Shown: positions 17,953 through 27,441 of the stretch, piece after piece
Numbering within the stretch: the stretch's first letter is position 1
Layout: each line of letters opens with the position of its first letter
Origin: Dyella halodurans
GTDB lineage: Bacteria; Pseudomonadota; Gammaproteobacteria; Xanthomonadales; Rhodanobacteraceae
Length of the DNA: 64,000 bases
NCBI RefSeq assembly: GCF_026283925.1
Contig: NZ_JAPDPF010000008.1
Location: 1 to 64,000, forward strand
Direction of reading: 5' to 3'
Notes under the pieces: model-generated
Databases searched by the model: none
What the model was told of the DNA's origin: nothing
What the model saw: only the letters and a program-made list of their open reading frames with translations
Translations under genes and position numbers: made by a program

Positions 17953-18411
17953 GATGCGCCCTTGGTGAGTGGATGGACCGGTTCCTGCCGAGGTGCCCAA
18001 GGGGGTATCAGATGAACTCCGCATCTGCCTCTGACTGATGCAGGGATGCATTCACTCGAGGCCTCGGTGACGGATGCTCGCCGACTGCCGGTCGCAAGAA
18101 AAGAGTGAAATGACGCAAGTTCAGCTAAGCGCCATCGTGGCTTCAGGTGGCGGTTAGATAGGCGTCCATTGTGTGCTCGATCTCTCAAAAACGCGGGACT
18201 TTCCTGACGTTTGACTGACGTTGGAAGCGCGATCCTGAACACGAAACATGACTCGATTCCCAACCGCGAAGACGCTGCGCGTTCGATGAGGGCGCATTTT
18301 CGTGCGATGGTGGCTGCGCTCGGCAGGTTGGCGTGGCGGTAACGACACCGCGCCGACATGCGGTGCATGACGCGTTGCCCCTTTTCATCCACCGCCATGT
18401 ACGGAGGCCTC
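17953..18411. promoter_or_regulatory. divergent intergenic region
   Basis: 459 bases between two oppositely transcribed exported-protein genes. The only pattern seen is a TGACGTT motif repeated directly at about 18204 and 18215. No credible gene. Confidence 0.3.
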
Positions 18412-18798
18412 ATGAAGCGCCTGATCATCTTTGTCGTCACGGCCACGCTGTTCGCTGGAAGTGCACTGGCTGTTGCAGGCCCGCAGGACGAGCACGGACA
18501 CGGCGATGACAAGCACTGGGATGACAAGCACGCGGACGATGGCGAGCATGGTCATAACCCCAAGGACGAGGGGCGGCACGACAACGGCAAGCACAAGGGT
18601 TGGGACAAGCAGGCTTATCGCCGCGGCGATCGCTTGCCCGACCGCTATTACTCCCGCGAGTACTACGTGACCGACTATCAGCGTTACCACTTGCGTCGCC
18701 CGGATCCCGGCTATCGCTGGGTGCGCAGCGATGATGGCCAGTTCTTTCTCACCGTCGCTACCAGCGGCATCATCGTCGACATCGCCTTGCATCCCTGA
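18412..18798 (+). CDS. RcnB family periplasmic protein
   Basis: 128 residues starting at ATG 18412 behind ACGGAGG. After a signal peptide (cleavage after ALAVAG) comes a stretch very rich in His, Asp and Lys (about residues 25-70). The conserved C-terminal domain then has RRGDRLPDRYY, a YYVTDYQRYHLRRPDPGYRWVR block and a final strand GIIVDI. The C-terminal domain is that of RcnB, a periplasmic protein linked to nickel and cobalt homeostasis in E. coli. The His/Asp-rich insert could bind metal directly. No rcnA or rcnR lies nearby. Confidence 0.85.
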   Translation: MKRLIIFVVTATLFAGSALAVAGPQDEHGHGDDKHWDDKHADDGEHGHNPKDEGRHDNGKHKGWDKQAYRRGDRLPDRYYSREYYVTDYQRYHLRRPDPGYRWVRSDDGQFFLTVATSGIIVDIALHP

Positions 18799-18987
18799 GC
18801 CGATGGACCGTGAGCCCCGTTGCGGGCTTCGGCCAGCTTGAGGGGGTGGCGGGGCGCCTCCCGCCGATCACCCAGATCAAGGCGGCGATCGCTACGCAAC
18901 GGGAGCCAATGCAAATTACTATGGCCGCAACTCCCGTAGGGTGTGTACCGGTCCGAGGGGGCTCTCAAAGGCGAGGGGGGACAAGCG

Positions 18988-19854
18988 GTGGATGCATCTA
19001 TCGACTTTCAGGCGATTCCGCGAGTCGCAGCCGGCCGCTCCCTTGGGGGACGGGAGACCCAGCAAGACGATCTGGTTTGTTTTCATGATGCGAGCGAGGA
19101 CGTCCATCTGCTGGTGCTGGCGGACGGCATGGGCGGGGATGGTGCCGGCGAGCTGGCCTCGGAAGGTGTCGTGCACATCGCCCGCCGGCTGTGGGAATCG
19201 CGTCTTTGGCAGGAACAGCCGAGCTCGTTGTTTCTGGAATCGCTGTGCCAGCAGGCGCACGAAGAGCTGCGGCGCCGGCGCATGGGCCTGGCCGACGGTG
19301 AGCCACATTCCACCGTGGTGGCCATCCTGGTGCGGGGTGGCCAGGTTTCCTGGGTGCACGTGGGCGACAGCCGCCTTTACCGCTTTCGGCGTGGACGCCT
19401 CATCGGCCGGACCGAAGACCACAGCGTGGCGCAGCTCAAGCGCCAGCGGGGGGAGCTGACGGAGCGCGAGCTCGCCAATGATCCTGATCAGCACAAGCTG
19501 CTGCGCGGCCTGGGCGGGTCGGAAGCGCCGGTGGTCGAGCACGGTTGCGCGCTGCTGCGCGCCGACCAGACGTTCGTGATGTGCAGCGACGGCGTGTGGG
19601 AGCAACTGACGACGGAAGAGCTCGGTCGTCTATCATCGCGTCGTGATCAGCACGACGCTTTGCGGGAAGCGCTGGCGCTGGCGGTCGAACGCGGCGGCAT
19701 GCATGGGGATAATGTCGCACTCATTTTTGCCCGTCTTGGCCCCGATGGTTGGATACGCCGGTGGTGCGATGGTTTCTGGTCGGTGGTCAGGCGCGCGGTA
19801 GCTACCAGGCGCCGGACAGGTGAACACGCCGCCACCTTGCGTAACGAGGTATGA
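18988..19854 (+). CDS. PP2C-type protein phosphatase
   Basis: 288 residues from GTG 18988, which follows GCGAGGGGGG; an earlier in-frame GTG at 18943 lacks such a site. It contains the bacterial PP2C motifs in order: RETQQDD, LADGMGGDGAGE, HSTVVAILV, VHVGDSRLYRFRRG, CSDGVWEQL and DNVALIFARL, which bind the two catalytic metals. It would dephosphorylate Ser/Thr-phosphorylated proteins in the cytoplasm. Its stop overlaps the next gene (ATGA), and a kinase and FHA protein are encoded on the opposite strand just beyond. This makes it the likely counter-enzyme of that kinase. Confidence 0.9.
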   Translation: MDASIDFQAIPRVAAGRSLGGRETQQDDLVCFHDASEDVHLLVLADGMGGDGAGELASEGVVHIARRLWESRLWQEQPSSLFLESLCQQAHEELRRRRMGLADGEPHSTVVAILVRGGQVSWVHVGDSRLYRFRRGRLIGRTEDHSVAQLKRQRGELTERELANDPDQHKLLRGLGGSEAPVVEHGCALLRADQTFVMCSDGVWEQLTTEELGRLSSRRDQHDALREALALAVERGGMHGDNVALIFARLGPDGWIRRWCDGFWSVVRRAVATRRRTGEHAATLRNEV

Positions 19855-20822
19855 CTTTGGCTCTTTCGTTTGATTTCAGGCGCCGCTGGTCCGGGCGACT
19901 GGCACCGGCTGTCGTTTCGCTGCTGCTGTTGGGTATGGCAGGTTGTGCGCAGGTGAGCGCGATCAAGTCCAAGGTGAGCGACACCTTCGGCGGGTCCTCC
20001 TCGACACAGACTCCCGCTGCGAGCGCCGATGACGGCTCGCAGGACACCGGCAAGCTGCTCTCATTGAGCGCCATTACCAACACCTATCTGCTGCATGGCC
20101 GCTATGCCGAGGGCGAGCAGCACTTGCGCCGCTACCTGGCGAAGTACCCCGGCGATCGGGCTGCCCAGAGCTTGCTGCGCCAGCTCACCGCCGATCCCAG
20201 GACGGTGCTGGGTGCGCAGTCGCGTGGATACGTCGTGCAGCAGGGCGATTCGTACAGCACGCTGGCGGCGCGCAACCTGGGTGATTCGAACCAGTTTCTG
20301 ATCCTGGCCCGCTACAACGGCTCGACCAATCCCTCCGCCTTGCACGTCGGCGATACGGTGCGTCTGCCGCTGGCTGGCACACGTAGTCCTTCGACCTCAG
20401 GCACATCGTCGACCAAGACGGCTGTTGCCAGCCGTGCTGCCACGGCCAGCCCGGCGACCGATACCGCCCCGGCAGCGGCTGCGGAAGCGGCCCCGCTTGG
20501 CGAGTCGGCGACTGCCAGGGCGCAGCATCTGCAAACTGAAAGCACCACCCTGATGAAGCAGGGGCAGCAGGACCAAGCCTTGGCCCGCCTGGACGAGGCA
20601 CTGACGCTTGATCCCCACCTCAAGCCCGCAGGAAACCAGGCCCTGCGCGACCAACTGCTGGGCTCGTATCACGAGCGCGCCGTGGTGCTGTATCGCGACC
20701 AGAAACTGGACCAGGCGATTGCGCTGTGGGACCACATTCTGGCGATCGATCCAGGCTACGAGCGCGCGGTGATCTATCGAGCGCGCGCCGTCGATCTGCA
20801 GCACCGGCTCCAGCAACTTTGA
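19851..20822 (+). CDS. LysM and TPR lipoprotein
   Basis: 323 residues. The lipobox LGMAGC puts the lipidated cysteine at about residue 32. TPR-like helices follow at about 75-110, then a LysM domain (YVVQQGDSYSTLAARNLG to HVGDTVRLP, about 125-172), an Ala/Ser/Thr-rich linker, and a second pair of TPRs ending at the C terminus. LysM would hold it on peptidoglycan and the TPRs would bind a protein partner. It is translationally coupled to the phosphatase, so it may report envelope state to the phospho-signalling set. That link is inferred from position. Confidence 0.88.
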   Translation: MTLALSFDFRRRWSGRLAPAVVSLLLLGMAGCAQVSAIKSKVSDTFGGSSSTQTPAASADDGSQDTGKLLSLSAITNTYLLHGRYAEGEQHLRRYLAKYPGDRAAQSLLRQLTADPRTVLGAQSRGYVVQQGDSYSTLAARNLGDSNQFLILARYNGSTNPSALHVGDTVRLPLAGTRSPSTSGTSSTKTAVASRAATASPATDTAPAAAAEAAPLGESATARAQHLQTESTTLMKQGQQDQALARLDEALTLDPHLKPAGNQALRDQLLGSYHERAVVLYRDQKLDQAIALWDHILAIDPGYERAVIYRARAVDLQHRLQQL

Positions 20823-20868
20823 AGCAGGGGCGTCCCTGACAGGGAGCTCGACGAAACTTGTTTATTCC

Positions 20869-20896
20869 CGTCATTCCCGCGTTCGCGGGAATGACG
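20869..20896. terminator. bidirectional palindrome between convergent genes
   Basis: Perfect 13-bp inverted repeat CGTCATTCCCGCG with a TT centre, placed between the ends of the lipoprotein and kinase genes. Similar ATTCCCGC...GCGGGAAT elements are common dispersed repeats in proteobacteria. Here it may serve as a two-way transcription barrier. It is the only copy I see in the window. Confidence 0.65.
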
Positions 20897-20912
20897 AGTC
20901 TTTCGAATTTCC

Positions 20913-22607
20913 CTAACGTGACTGGTCAGGCGGCGACATCACCCGCGTCGGCTGCATCGCTGAATCCGCCGCTGCGCGCTGCGCTGGCGGCTCTTCCGAA
21001 GGCTGGCGCGCCTGCAGCGCGCTATTCATCACGTTGAAGGCGGCAAACAGCCGTCCAAGTTCATCGCGACGGACCAGGCGGATCCGGTAGCCGTAGTCTC
21101 CGCCGGCCACGCGCAACAGCGCGTCGCCCAGCATGCCCAGCAGCGCCAACGGGCGCCGAAACAGCCAATAGGCAGCGCCTACCATGGCCGTCAGGGTGAC
21201 GATGAGCACGGCGACGATGACCCAGAACGTCGTTCGCTGGGCGGCGATCAAGGGCGCCTTGCTAACGCCCAGGCGCAGCTCGCCCACGGTCTTGGCCTGA
21301 TAACGAATCGGCACATCGAACAACAGCATTTCGTGGTCCTGGGTGCCGTCGATGACCTCGCCAACGTAACTCTCGACGCCGTCGGCCAGCGTCAGTCGAT
21401 GCTTTTCATCAAGCCTCGCCAGCCCGTGGCCCACATCGCTTGGCAAGGTGCTCGCAATCACCTCACCCTGCCGATTGGCGATGGCCAGGTAATGGATCTG
21501 CTGGTTGCGCGAGATCCCTTGTACCAGCGCGCGCGTGGCCGGGTCGTCGCCTAGCAGCAGATTTTCGGCGGACTCGTTGGCCACCATGCGGCCCAGCGAA
21601 CTGCCGAAATCCGTGGCCAGCCCGGTCACCGCCGTGTTCTGCTTGGCGTAGATCGCCGCCAGCCCCAGCAGCAGGACCAGGCAGAGGATCGCGCCAAGCG
21701 CACCGATCCAGCGCAGCCGCAACGAGATGATGCGGGTGGCCAGCGACGTGTCGTGCGATCGTTCGTATTCGCGACGGGCCAGGCGCAGATCGTCAATGAC
21801 CTCGGCGCCGCTTTGGTAGCGCGCATCCGGCATAGGCGACAACAAGGTGCGCACGATGCTGACGAGGATCGATGGCGTGGTCGGATCGAGCGGCGCGATC
21901 GCAGGCTGCGGCTGGCGCTGACGTTCCCGGATCAGGCGCTTCAGGTCGGTCGTTTCCGGCCATGGCAGCTTGCCGGTGATCAGCCAGCACAGCACGACAC
22001 CGAGCGAGAACAGGTCGCTGCGCGCATCGGCCTTGTCCCCGCGCAAGCGTTCAAGCGCCATGTAGGCGGGGGTGCCGCCGATCTCCTTGGCGTCGCCGCG
22101 TTCCGTGCCCTGCTGTGCCCGACGCTCAGCAATACCGAAGTCGCTGAGCTTGGCGTAGTGCCAATCGTCGGCGAGCATGATGTTCTCGGGCTTCACGTCG
22201 TGATGGAGGACGCCCTGGCCGTGCGCATAGTCCAGCGCTGCCGCCATCTGCGACGCCAACTCGATGGTGACCGCCAGGGAGGGCAGGCCCTCACGTGCCA
22301 CCCGGCTGGCGAGGGTTTCGCCCGAAAGTCGCTCCATCGCGATGTATTTGCGACCGTCGGCCATGTCCCCGGTATCGAAGATCGTGACGATGTTCGGATG
22401 CACCAGGTGCCCGGAGGCGCGGGCCTCCAGCAGCAGCCGGTCGCTGGTGCCTGGATCGCCAGCCATCTTGCGATGCAGGCATTTGATCGCCACCGGTCGA
22501 TCCATCTCGGGATCGTAGCCGGCGTACACCACGGCCATGGCACCCTCGCCAAGGATGCCGTCGATGCGATAGCGGCTGATGGCGGCGGGCGTAGGGCGCG
22601 CGCTCAT
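20913..22607 (-). CDS. receptor-like serine/threonine protein kinase with HAMP
   Basis: 564 residues. The N-terminal kinase domain (about 13-275) has a Gly loop GEGAMAVVY, Lys42, a catalytic loop reading HHDVKPEN in place of HRD, DFG at 156-158 and ALE in place of APE at 184-186. Transmembrane helices at about 299-321 and 460-483 enclose a roughly 140-residue extracytoplasmic sensor. A HAMP domain (484-535) and short tail complete the protein. HAMP at the end, after the kinase, is an unusual order. The FHA gene lies immediately upstream (10-base gap). The kinase should be active, since all catalytic residues are present. Confidence 0.9.
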   Translation of the reverse strand: MSARPTPAAISRYRIDGILGEGAMAVVYAGYDPEMDRPVAIKCLHRKMAGDPGTSDRLLLEARASGHLVHPNIVTIFDTGDMADGRKYIAMERLSGETLASRVAREGLPSLAVTIELASQMAAALDYAHGQGVLHHDVKPENIMLADDWHYAKLSDFGIAERRAQQGTERGDAKEIGGTPAYMALERLRGDKADARSDLFSLGVVLCWLITGKLPWPETTDLKRLIRERQRQPQPAIAPLDPTTPSILVSIVRTLLSPMPDARYQSGAEVIDDLRLARREYERSHDTSLATRIISLRLRWIGALGAILCLVLLLGLAAIYAKQNTAVTGLATDFGSSLGRMVANESAENLLLGDDPATRALVQGISRNQQIHYLAIANRQGEVIASTLPSDVGHGLARLDEKHRLTLADGVESYVGEVIDGTQDHEMLLFDVPIRYQAKTVGELRLGVSKAPLIAAQRTTFWVIVAVLIVTLTAMVGAAYWLFRRPLALLGMLGDALLRVAGGDYGYRIRLVRRDELGRLFAAFNVMNSALQARQPSEEPPAQRAAADSAMQPTRVMSPPDQSR

Positions 22608-22617
22608 GCTGCTGCCG

Positions 22618-23142
22618 TCACAGCCGCCACCAGGCCAGCGCTATGAGGCCAGCCAGCACGGCAAGGCCGAGGCCCAGCCAGGCCAGACTGACGTGTACCC
22701 GCTTGCCGGGTTCCTTGGTCAGGAAGACGAACTCGACCTGCCCGAACCGAAGGCGGTCGCCGTGCTTGATGATCGCTTCATGGACACGCTTGTTGTTGAC
22801 GAAGGTGCCATTGGTGGAAAGCGTGTTCATGACCACATAGTGGCCTTGCTGATTCATGATCCACGCATGCGTCGAGGAAACGCTGACGTCGCCGATCACA
22901 ATGTCGTTGCCGTTGCCGCGGCCAATGGTTTGCCGGCCCGGACGCAGCGAGAACCGGCGGCCCTCCCAGCCGGCAGTGACCCCTTCGATCACAGGCTCAT
23001 GCACGCTGGCGCGGCCATCGTTCGCCGGGCCCGCCTCGACAGCGAGCTCACTCAGTTCCTCGGCCGAAAAAAGTCGCGTTCCCTGCGGACCCGAGGAGCG
23101 CCTCCCTGGCGCAGATGGCGGAGTGTTGCGAGGGGGTTCCAT
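22618..23142 (-). CDS. FHA-domain membrane protein
   Basis: 174 residues from ATG 23142; a TTG at 23160 is possible but unlikely. A Pro/Arg-rich N terminus is followed by a forkhead-associated domain (about 65-145) with the phosphothreonine-binding signature IGRGNGNDIVI, SVSSTHAWI and NTLSTNGTFVN. One C-terminal membrane helix (about 152-170) ends in WWRL. FHA domains dock phosphorylated partners, and the kinase gene follows 10 bases downstream in the same direction. The protein is a probable adaptor or substrate of that kinase at the inner membrane. Confidence 0.9.
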   Translation of the reverse strand: MEPPRNTPPSAPGRRSSGPQGTRLFSAEELSELAVEAGPANDGRASVHEPVIEGVTAGWEGRRFSLRPGRQTIGRGNGNDIVIGDVSVSSTHAWIMNQQGHYVVMNTLSTNGTFVNNKRVHEAIIKHGDRLRFGQVEFVFLTKEPGKRVHVSLAWLGLGLAVLAGLIALAWWRL

Positions 23143-23720
23143 CGAACGCCTTTGACTCAATTCACGTGGACAATATAGCCAACTAGTCGGCCAAGATGGC
23201 CCAAACCTGTTCCCTGCAGCCTGGCCTAGGGCTGTCTTGCTTAAGGCTGACGAACCGGGGTCATGGACAGGTGACAGCAGCTTGATGGTACGGGTGAGCC
23301 AACATTAGACCGTGCCGCGCTCGTGGTGCAGCCGAAACCGAGCCACCTAGCCCGCCGATGTCCGCCCCATGTTGCCCCCTTCTACCACCTTCAGTTTACG
23401 GCATGGGCAGGGCGCGCCAGGGACGATAGGCGTGGCCCGGTTGCGTGGGGCCCGAGGCGGACACTTCTGCAAAACGGGATGGATCGACCCCGGCGGGGCA
23501 TGCCAGGCAAGTCCCCTGCGTCCCGGCTGGTGGAAGGTGGCCGCACTCTGGTCGACCGTTGACCTTGCGACTAAGGTTATCGCTGGACTAGCGGGGAATA
23601 CCTGCTGCCGACCGGGGTGTACATGATGGATTCGGTTTGCGTTACGAAGCATCCATGCCACCTGGTGGCCTTTCGCGGCCTGGCGCGTCTTCAAGTCATT
23701 CACCAATGCCGGGGGCAGCA
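23143..23720. other. intergenic region, no gene supported
   Basis: 578 bases between the FHA gene and the esterase. Short frames on both strands lack ribosome-binding sites, signal peptides or family features. No repeat or strong hairpin was seen. Promoters for both flanking genes presumably lie here. Confidence 0.4.
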
Positions 23721-25409
23721 ATGATCGCTGGGTTGATTGACGCGCAGGGATGGACGAAGCGGTTCACTACGCTGGTCCTGATCGGAGTCCTTGCCGCCTT
23801 GATGCCGGCTACCGGCGCAAGCGCCACTCCTGTGCGCATCGACACCGGGCTGATCGAAGGCGTGCCGGAGCATGACGTCTTCGTCTACAAGGGCATTCCT
23901 TTTGCGCAAGCCCCGGTGGGCGAGCTTCGCTGGCGTGCACCGCAGCGGGCGCTCTCCTGGCAGGGCGTCCGCGAGGCGAATCAGTTCGCGCCGGTGTGCA
24001 TGCAGGACGGCACCTATCCTCCTGACGCGCCCACCGAGCCAAGCAGTGAGGACTGCCTCTACCTGAATGTGTGGCGCCCCGCCGATGCTGGCCAGCAGAA
24101 GTTGCCCGTCATGGTGTGGATCTACGGTGGTGGCCTGGAGAACGGCAGTGCGTCCACGCCGCTCTACGCCGGCGACAAACTCGCGCAGAAGGGCGTGATC
24201 GTCGTGACCTTTAACTATCGGCTCGGCGTCTTCGGGTTTCTGGCGCATCCGGAACTCAGCCGGGAGGCCGCTTACCACGCGTCCGGCAACTATGGTTTGC
24301 TGGATCAGATCGCCGCGCTCGCGTGGGTCCATCGCAACATCGCTGCATTTGGCGGCGATCCTGATCGGGTGACGGTGTTTGGACAGTCATCCGGAGCCAT
24401 TTCAATCAGCGCCCTGGTGACGTCACCTTTGACCAAGGGTCTGTTTCAACAAGCGATCGGCCAGAGTGGTGGACTATTCGAACCGATGGACATCGCGCCG
24501 GACTTCAAGCTGGCGGGTGCCGAGCAGGACGGCGCGTACTTTGCCTCCGAGGCTAAGGCTCATTCGATATCCGACCTGCGAAAGATGCCGGCCGCCGAAT
24601 TGATGAAAGTATCGTTCGATCCACACCTCATCATCGATGGCTACGCCCTGCCGACATCGCCCTACGAGGCGTATCAGAAAGGGCAGCAGAATCCGGTTTC
24701 GATCCTGATTGGCTCAAACGCTGATGAAGGTCAGGCCTTCATCGCGGGCCATACCATTACCCGCGCCAACTTCAGGCAGGAACTCGGCCATAGTTTTCCC
24801 GATGTTCTCGTGCGCTTGATCGGCCCCGAGCCGGGTGCAAGCGATGCGCAGGCCAGGGCATCCGCCGCCGCCTTTGAGCGCGACATGCGTTTTCGCTGGG
24901 ATATGTGGACCTGGGCGAAGTTGGGCGCGGATGCCCATGCAGGCAAGGTCTTCCTTTATCGGTTCTCGCGAACGCCACCGTACCAGCCAGGGGACAAGTA
25001 CTTCGGCTGGGGTGCGAGCCACGGGATGGAAATGCCGTATGTCTTCGATCACCTGGAGCAGCAAGCCTTGCCGTGGACGGCGCAGGATCACCAGCTCGCC
25101 GCGACCATGACCTCGTACTGGACGAACTTTGCCAAGACGGGTGATCCGAACGGCCCGGGTTTGCCGGTGTGGTCGCCGTTCGACTCATCGAGTGCGTCCG
25201 TGATGCAACTTGGGGATCGCATTGCAGCGGCGCCGATGGACGATACTCAGTCACTACGCAAGATCGATCGCGTCTACGCGACGGCGCGCTTCGTGCTGGG
25301 GCATGTATATCTCCTGGGCGCGGCGATCATGGCGTTGGTGCTGGCTACCATCGTGGCGATCGTCATGCGCTTGCGGCGGAGGTGGCGCAGGGCTGCTGCC
25401 GACGCCTGA
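23721..25409 (+). CDS. type-B carboxylesterase with C-terminal membrane anchor
   Basis: 562 residues from ATG 23721 (GGGGGC upstream; the open frame starts earlier). A signal peptide ends near TGASA. The alpha/beta-hydrolase catalytic triad is Ser223 in GQSSGA (the family usually has GESAG), Glu336 in SNADEG and His434 in GASHGMEM. The oxyanion loop is WIYGGGL. After the catalytic domain, residues about 525-548 form a membrane helix followed by an Arg-rich tail, so the enzyme would be tethered to the inner membrane facing the periplasm. This C-terminal anchor is unusual for the family. Substrate unknown. Confidence 0.88.
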   Translation: MIAGLIDAQGWTKRFTTLVLIGVLAALMPATGASATPVRIDTGLIEGVPEHDVFVYKGIPFAQAPVGELRWRAPQRALSWQGVREANQFAPVCMQDGTYPPDAPTEPSSEDCLYLNVWRPADAGQQKLPVMVWIYGGGLENGSASTPLYAGDKLAQKGVIVVTFNYRLGVFGFLAHPELSREAAYHASGNYGLLDQIAALAWVHRNIAAFGGDPDRVTVFGQSSGAISISALVTSPLTKGLFQQAIGQSGGLFEPMDIAPDFKLAGAEQDGAYFASEAKAHSISDLRKMPAAELMKVSFDPHLIIDGYALPTSPYEAYQKGQQNPVSILIGSNADEGQAFIAGHTITRANFRQELGHSFPDVLVRLIGPEPGASDAQARASAAAFERDMRFRWDMWTWAKLGADAHAGKVFLYRFSRTPPYQPGDKYFGWGASHGMEMPYVFDHLEQQALPWTAQDHQLAATMTSYWTNFAKTGDPNGPGLPVWSPFDSSSASVMQLGDRIAAAPMDDTQSLRKIDRVYATARFVLGHVYLLGAAIMALVLATIVAIVMRLRRRWRRAAADA

Positions 25410-25455
25410 CTCGTCGCGGTCAGCGGGACCCGACGCGCGGTGATTCTACCCGGGG

Positions 25456-26181
25456 TCAGCCGACTTTCTTAAATTGAATGCCGTGCCCTTCCCGTCGTGA
25501 CGAGAAGCCGATCACCTTGCCATGGCTGTCGCGCTCGAACACGCGGCGCGCACGTGCCTGGCCGGGCGTAAAAAGCACATCGCGGACCTCGGCCAGCAGC
25601 GGCGTGGGTGCGGCGCCATTGGTGGCGCTCAAGAGCTGATCGCCCTGACGAGTGATCGTGACGGTGAAGTCCGGCGACGCCCGATAGCTGCCTACATACT
25701 CGTCCAGCTCATCCGGCCTAAGCGATTTGGCCGGCGGGTCATCGGATAGCGCGACGGTTTGACTCGAAATCACGCGCCACGCATCACCCTCGTCCAGCCA
25801 TACTTCCGTGGAACGAAAGCGTGGCGTCATCGTCTGCTCGCCGACGTGCACGGTCGCGTTGTCGGTAAAGCTGGTTACGGCGACCTTGCCATGGATTTCG
25901 ATGTTGAAATCTGTTTGCACCAGGCGATTCGTGACACCCTTCGGCCCCGCCGCCCCGGGCTTGGTGATGTCCTTCTTGGTGGCAAACTCCCCACCCTCGT
26001 TGATGAAGATCACGTGATCATCAAGGTATCGCGCCAGCGTCGCGGTGTCGCCGGAGGCCGAGGCGTCGGAAAACTCCTGTGACTGGCGCCTGATCCTGCT
26101 CGCGACATCTTCATTCGCGAACACGGGTCCGGCGACAAGCGTGGCAAACAGCATCATCGCGTAGGGCAGGGCGCGTTGCAT
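25456..26181 (-). CDS. exported NTF2-like (SnoaL/DUF4440) protein
   Basis: 241 residues from ATG 26181 with a signal peptide (cleavage after PVFA). Residues about 25-135 match the cone-shaped NTF2-like fold (FSDASASGDTATLARYLDDHVIFINEGGE, later STEVWLDEGDAWRVIS). The C-terminal 90 residues form a second beta-rich domain (LDEYVGSYRASPDFTVTITRQGDQL) like those attached to periplasmic beta-lactamase-type hydrolases. No catalytic residues can be named. It converges with the carboxylesterase gene. Confidence 0.78.
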   Translation of the reverse strand: MQRALPYAMMLFATLVAGPVFANEDVASRIRRQSQEFSDASASGDTATLARYLDDHVIFINEGGEFATKKDITKPGAAGPKGVTNRLVQTDFNIEIHGKVAVTSFTDNATVHVGEQTMTPRFRSTEVWLDEGDAWRVISSQTVALSDDPPAKSLRPDELDEYVGSYRASPDFTVTITRQGDQLLSATNGAAPTPLLAEVRDVLFTPGQARARRVFERDSHGKVIGFSSRREGHGIQFKKVG

Positions 26182-26288
26182 GGCAATCTCCCGTGTCTGG
26201 CGCTCAATGTATATCGTCAGCAAGGCCTTTCATGTGCCGGTCGTCGTGCTCCCATGAGGCAGGGAGACGTCCGTGGGTCGATCAGGAT

Positions 26289-27182
26289 CTAGAGTTCTGC
26301 TGCCGCTTCACGGCCCTGCTGCCGGATCAATGCTTCTTCACGCGCATCATTGATGGACTGACGGATGCTATCGAGGTCGACCTCGGATTCGTCGGGTTCG
26401 AACTCGCCGGTCAGCTCCGTATCGGGTCGCAGTTCGCCGGCCTGGAACAACGCCCACATCTCTTCGCCGTACCACGTATCCAGCAGCTCGGGTGCCCAGC
26501 GTCCAAGATGTGCGGTGAGGTTGTTGACGTCACGCAGCAGCATCGTGCGCGCCGCGTTGTTGCCACCGGCACTGACGACTTGCGGGAAATCGATCACCAC
26601 CGGCCCGTCCGGGCCGACCAGCACGTTGTAAGCGGACAGATCGCCATGGATCAATCCGCAGCACAGCATCAGCACCGCCTGCCGTACCAGCACGCGATGG
26701 TAGTCACGCGCCTGCTCCGCGCTGAGTTCAATTTCACCCAGACGTGGCGCGGAGTAGCCATCGGCGTCGGTGACCAGCTCCATCACCAGTACACCGTGAA
26801 AATAGCCATACGGTTCGGGCACACGAACGCCAGCGTCGCGCAATTGGTAGAGCGCATCGACTTCAGTGTTCTTCCAGGCGACTTCCTGCTGCTTGCGCCC
26901 GTACTTGCTGGCCCTGCCGATCGCACGCGCCTCGCGACTGCCCCGTACCTTGCGACCTTCCTGATACTGCACGCGTTGCTGGAAGCTGCGCTGGGCCATG
27001 TCCTTGTAGACCTTCGCGCAGCGTATTTCGTCGCCACTGCGGACAACGTATACCGCCGCTTCCTTGCCGCTCTTGAGCGGGCGCAACACTTCATCAATGA
27101 CGCCATCATCGATCAGCGCCTGCAAGCCTTCGGGGGTCTTCACGGTGTCTCTGGAGGGGGGTGGCGCAGCGAGGGCGGCCAT
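26289..27182 (-). CDS. RIO1-like serine kinase (PA4780 type)
   Basis: 297 residues from ATG 27182; ATG 27221 and a start at 27278 are also open, with no good ribosome-binding site for any. The RIO-type kinase core has SGKEAAVYVVR, CAKVYKD, the metal/catalytic segment LIHGDLSAYNVLV and DFPQVV. Bacterial members of this group phosphorylate serine residues; their targets are poorly known. It is free-standing between an NTF2-like gene and a divergent TonB-like gene. Confidence 0.85.
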   Translation of the reverse strand: MAALAAPPPSRDTVKTPEGLQALIDDGVIDEVLRPLKSGKEAAVYVVRSGDEIRCAKVYKDMAQRSFQQRVQYQEGRKVRGSREARAIGRASKYGRKQQEVAWKNTEVDALYQLRDAGVRVPEPYGYFHGVLVMELVTDADGYSAPRLGEIELSAEQARDYHRVLVRQAVLMLCCGLIHGDLSAYNVLVGPDGPVVIDFPQVVSAGGNNAARTMLLRDVNNLTAHLGRWAPELLDTWYGEEMWALFQAGELRPDTELTGEFEPDESEVDLDSIRQSINDAREEALIRQQGREAAAEL

Positions 27183-27441
27183 GGACCGCAAATTTTCGCA
27201 TTTTCGGGCTGGCGTGGCCATTAAAAGATGGACGCGTTCATTCAGAAACACGGTTCTGGCGCTTCCAGCCGAGCGCAAGAACTCTCGCAGTGAGTAGATC
27301 GAGCCTCGTTTTCTGCTTCTTCTGATCGATGCGGACCAGGGGAACCCTGGATGAAAGCACCTGTCTACTCAGGCTTGTCGCAACACGCGCTGACGGCATC
27401 CGCATGCTTGGCGTGAGTGATTGGCTTGAATTAGGGATGTC

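Noticed and set aside
18988-23142. Type VI secretion phosphorylation pathway (PpkA/PppA/Fha)
   Set aside because: The gene set is similar, but no T6SS structural gene is in the window and the kinase has a different architecture.
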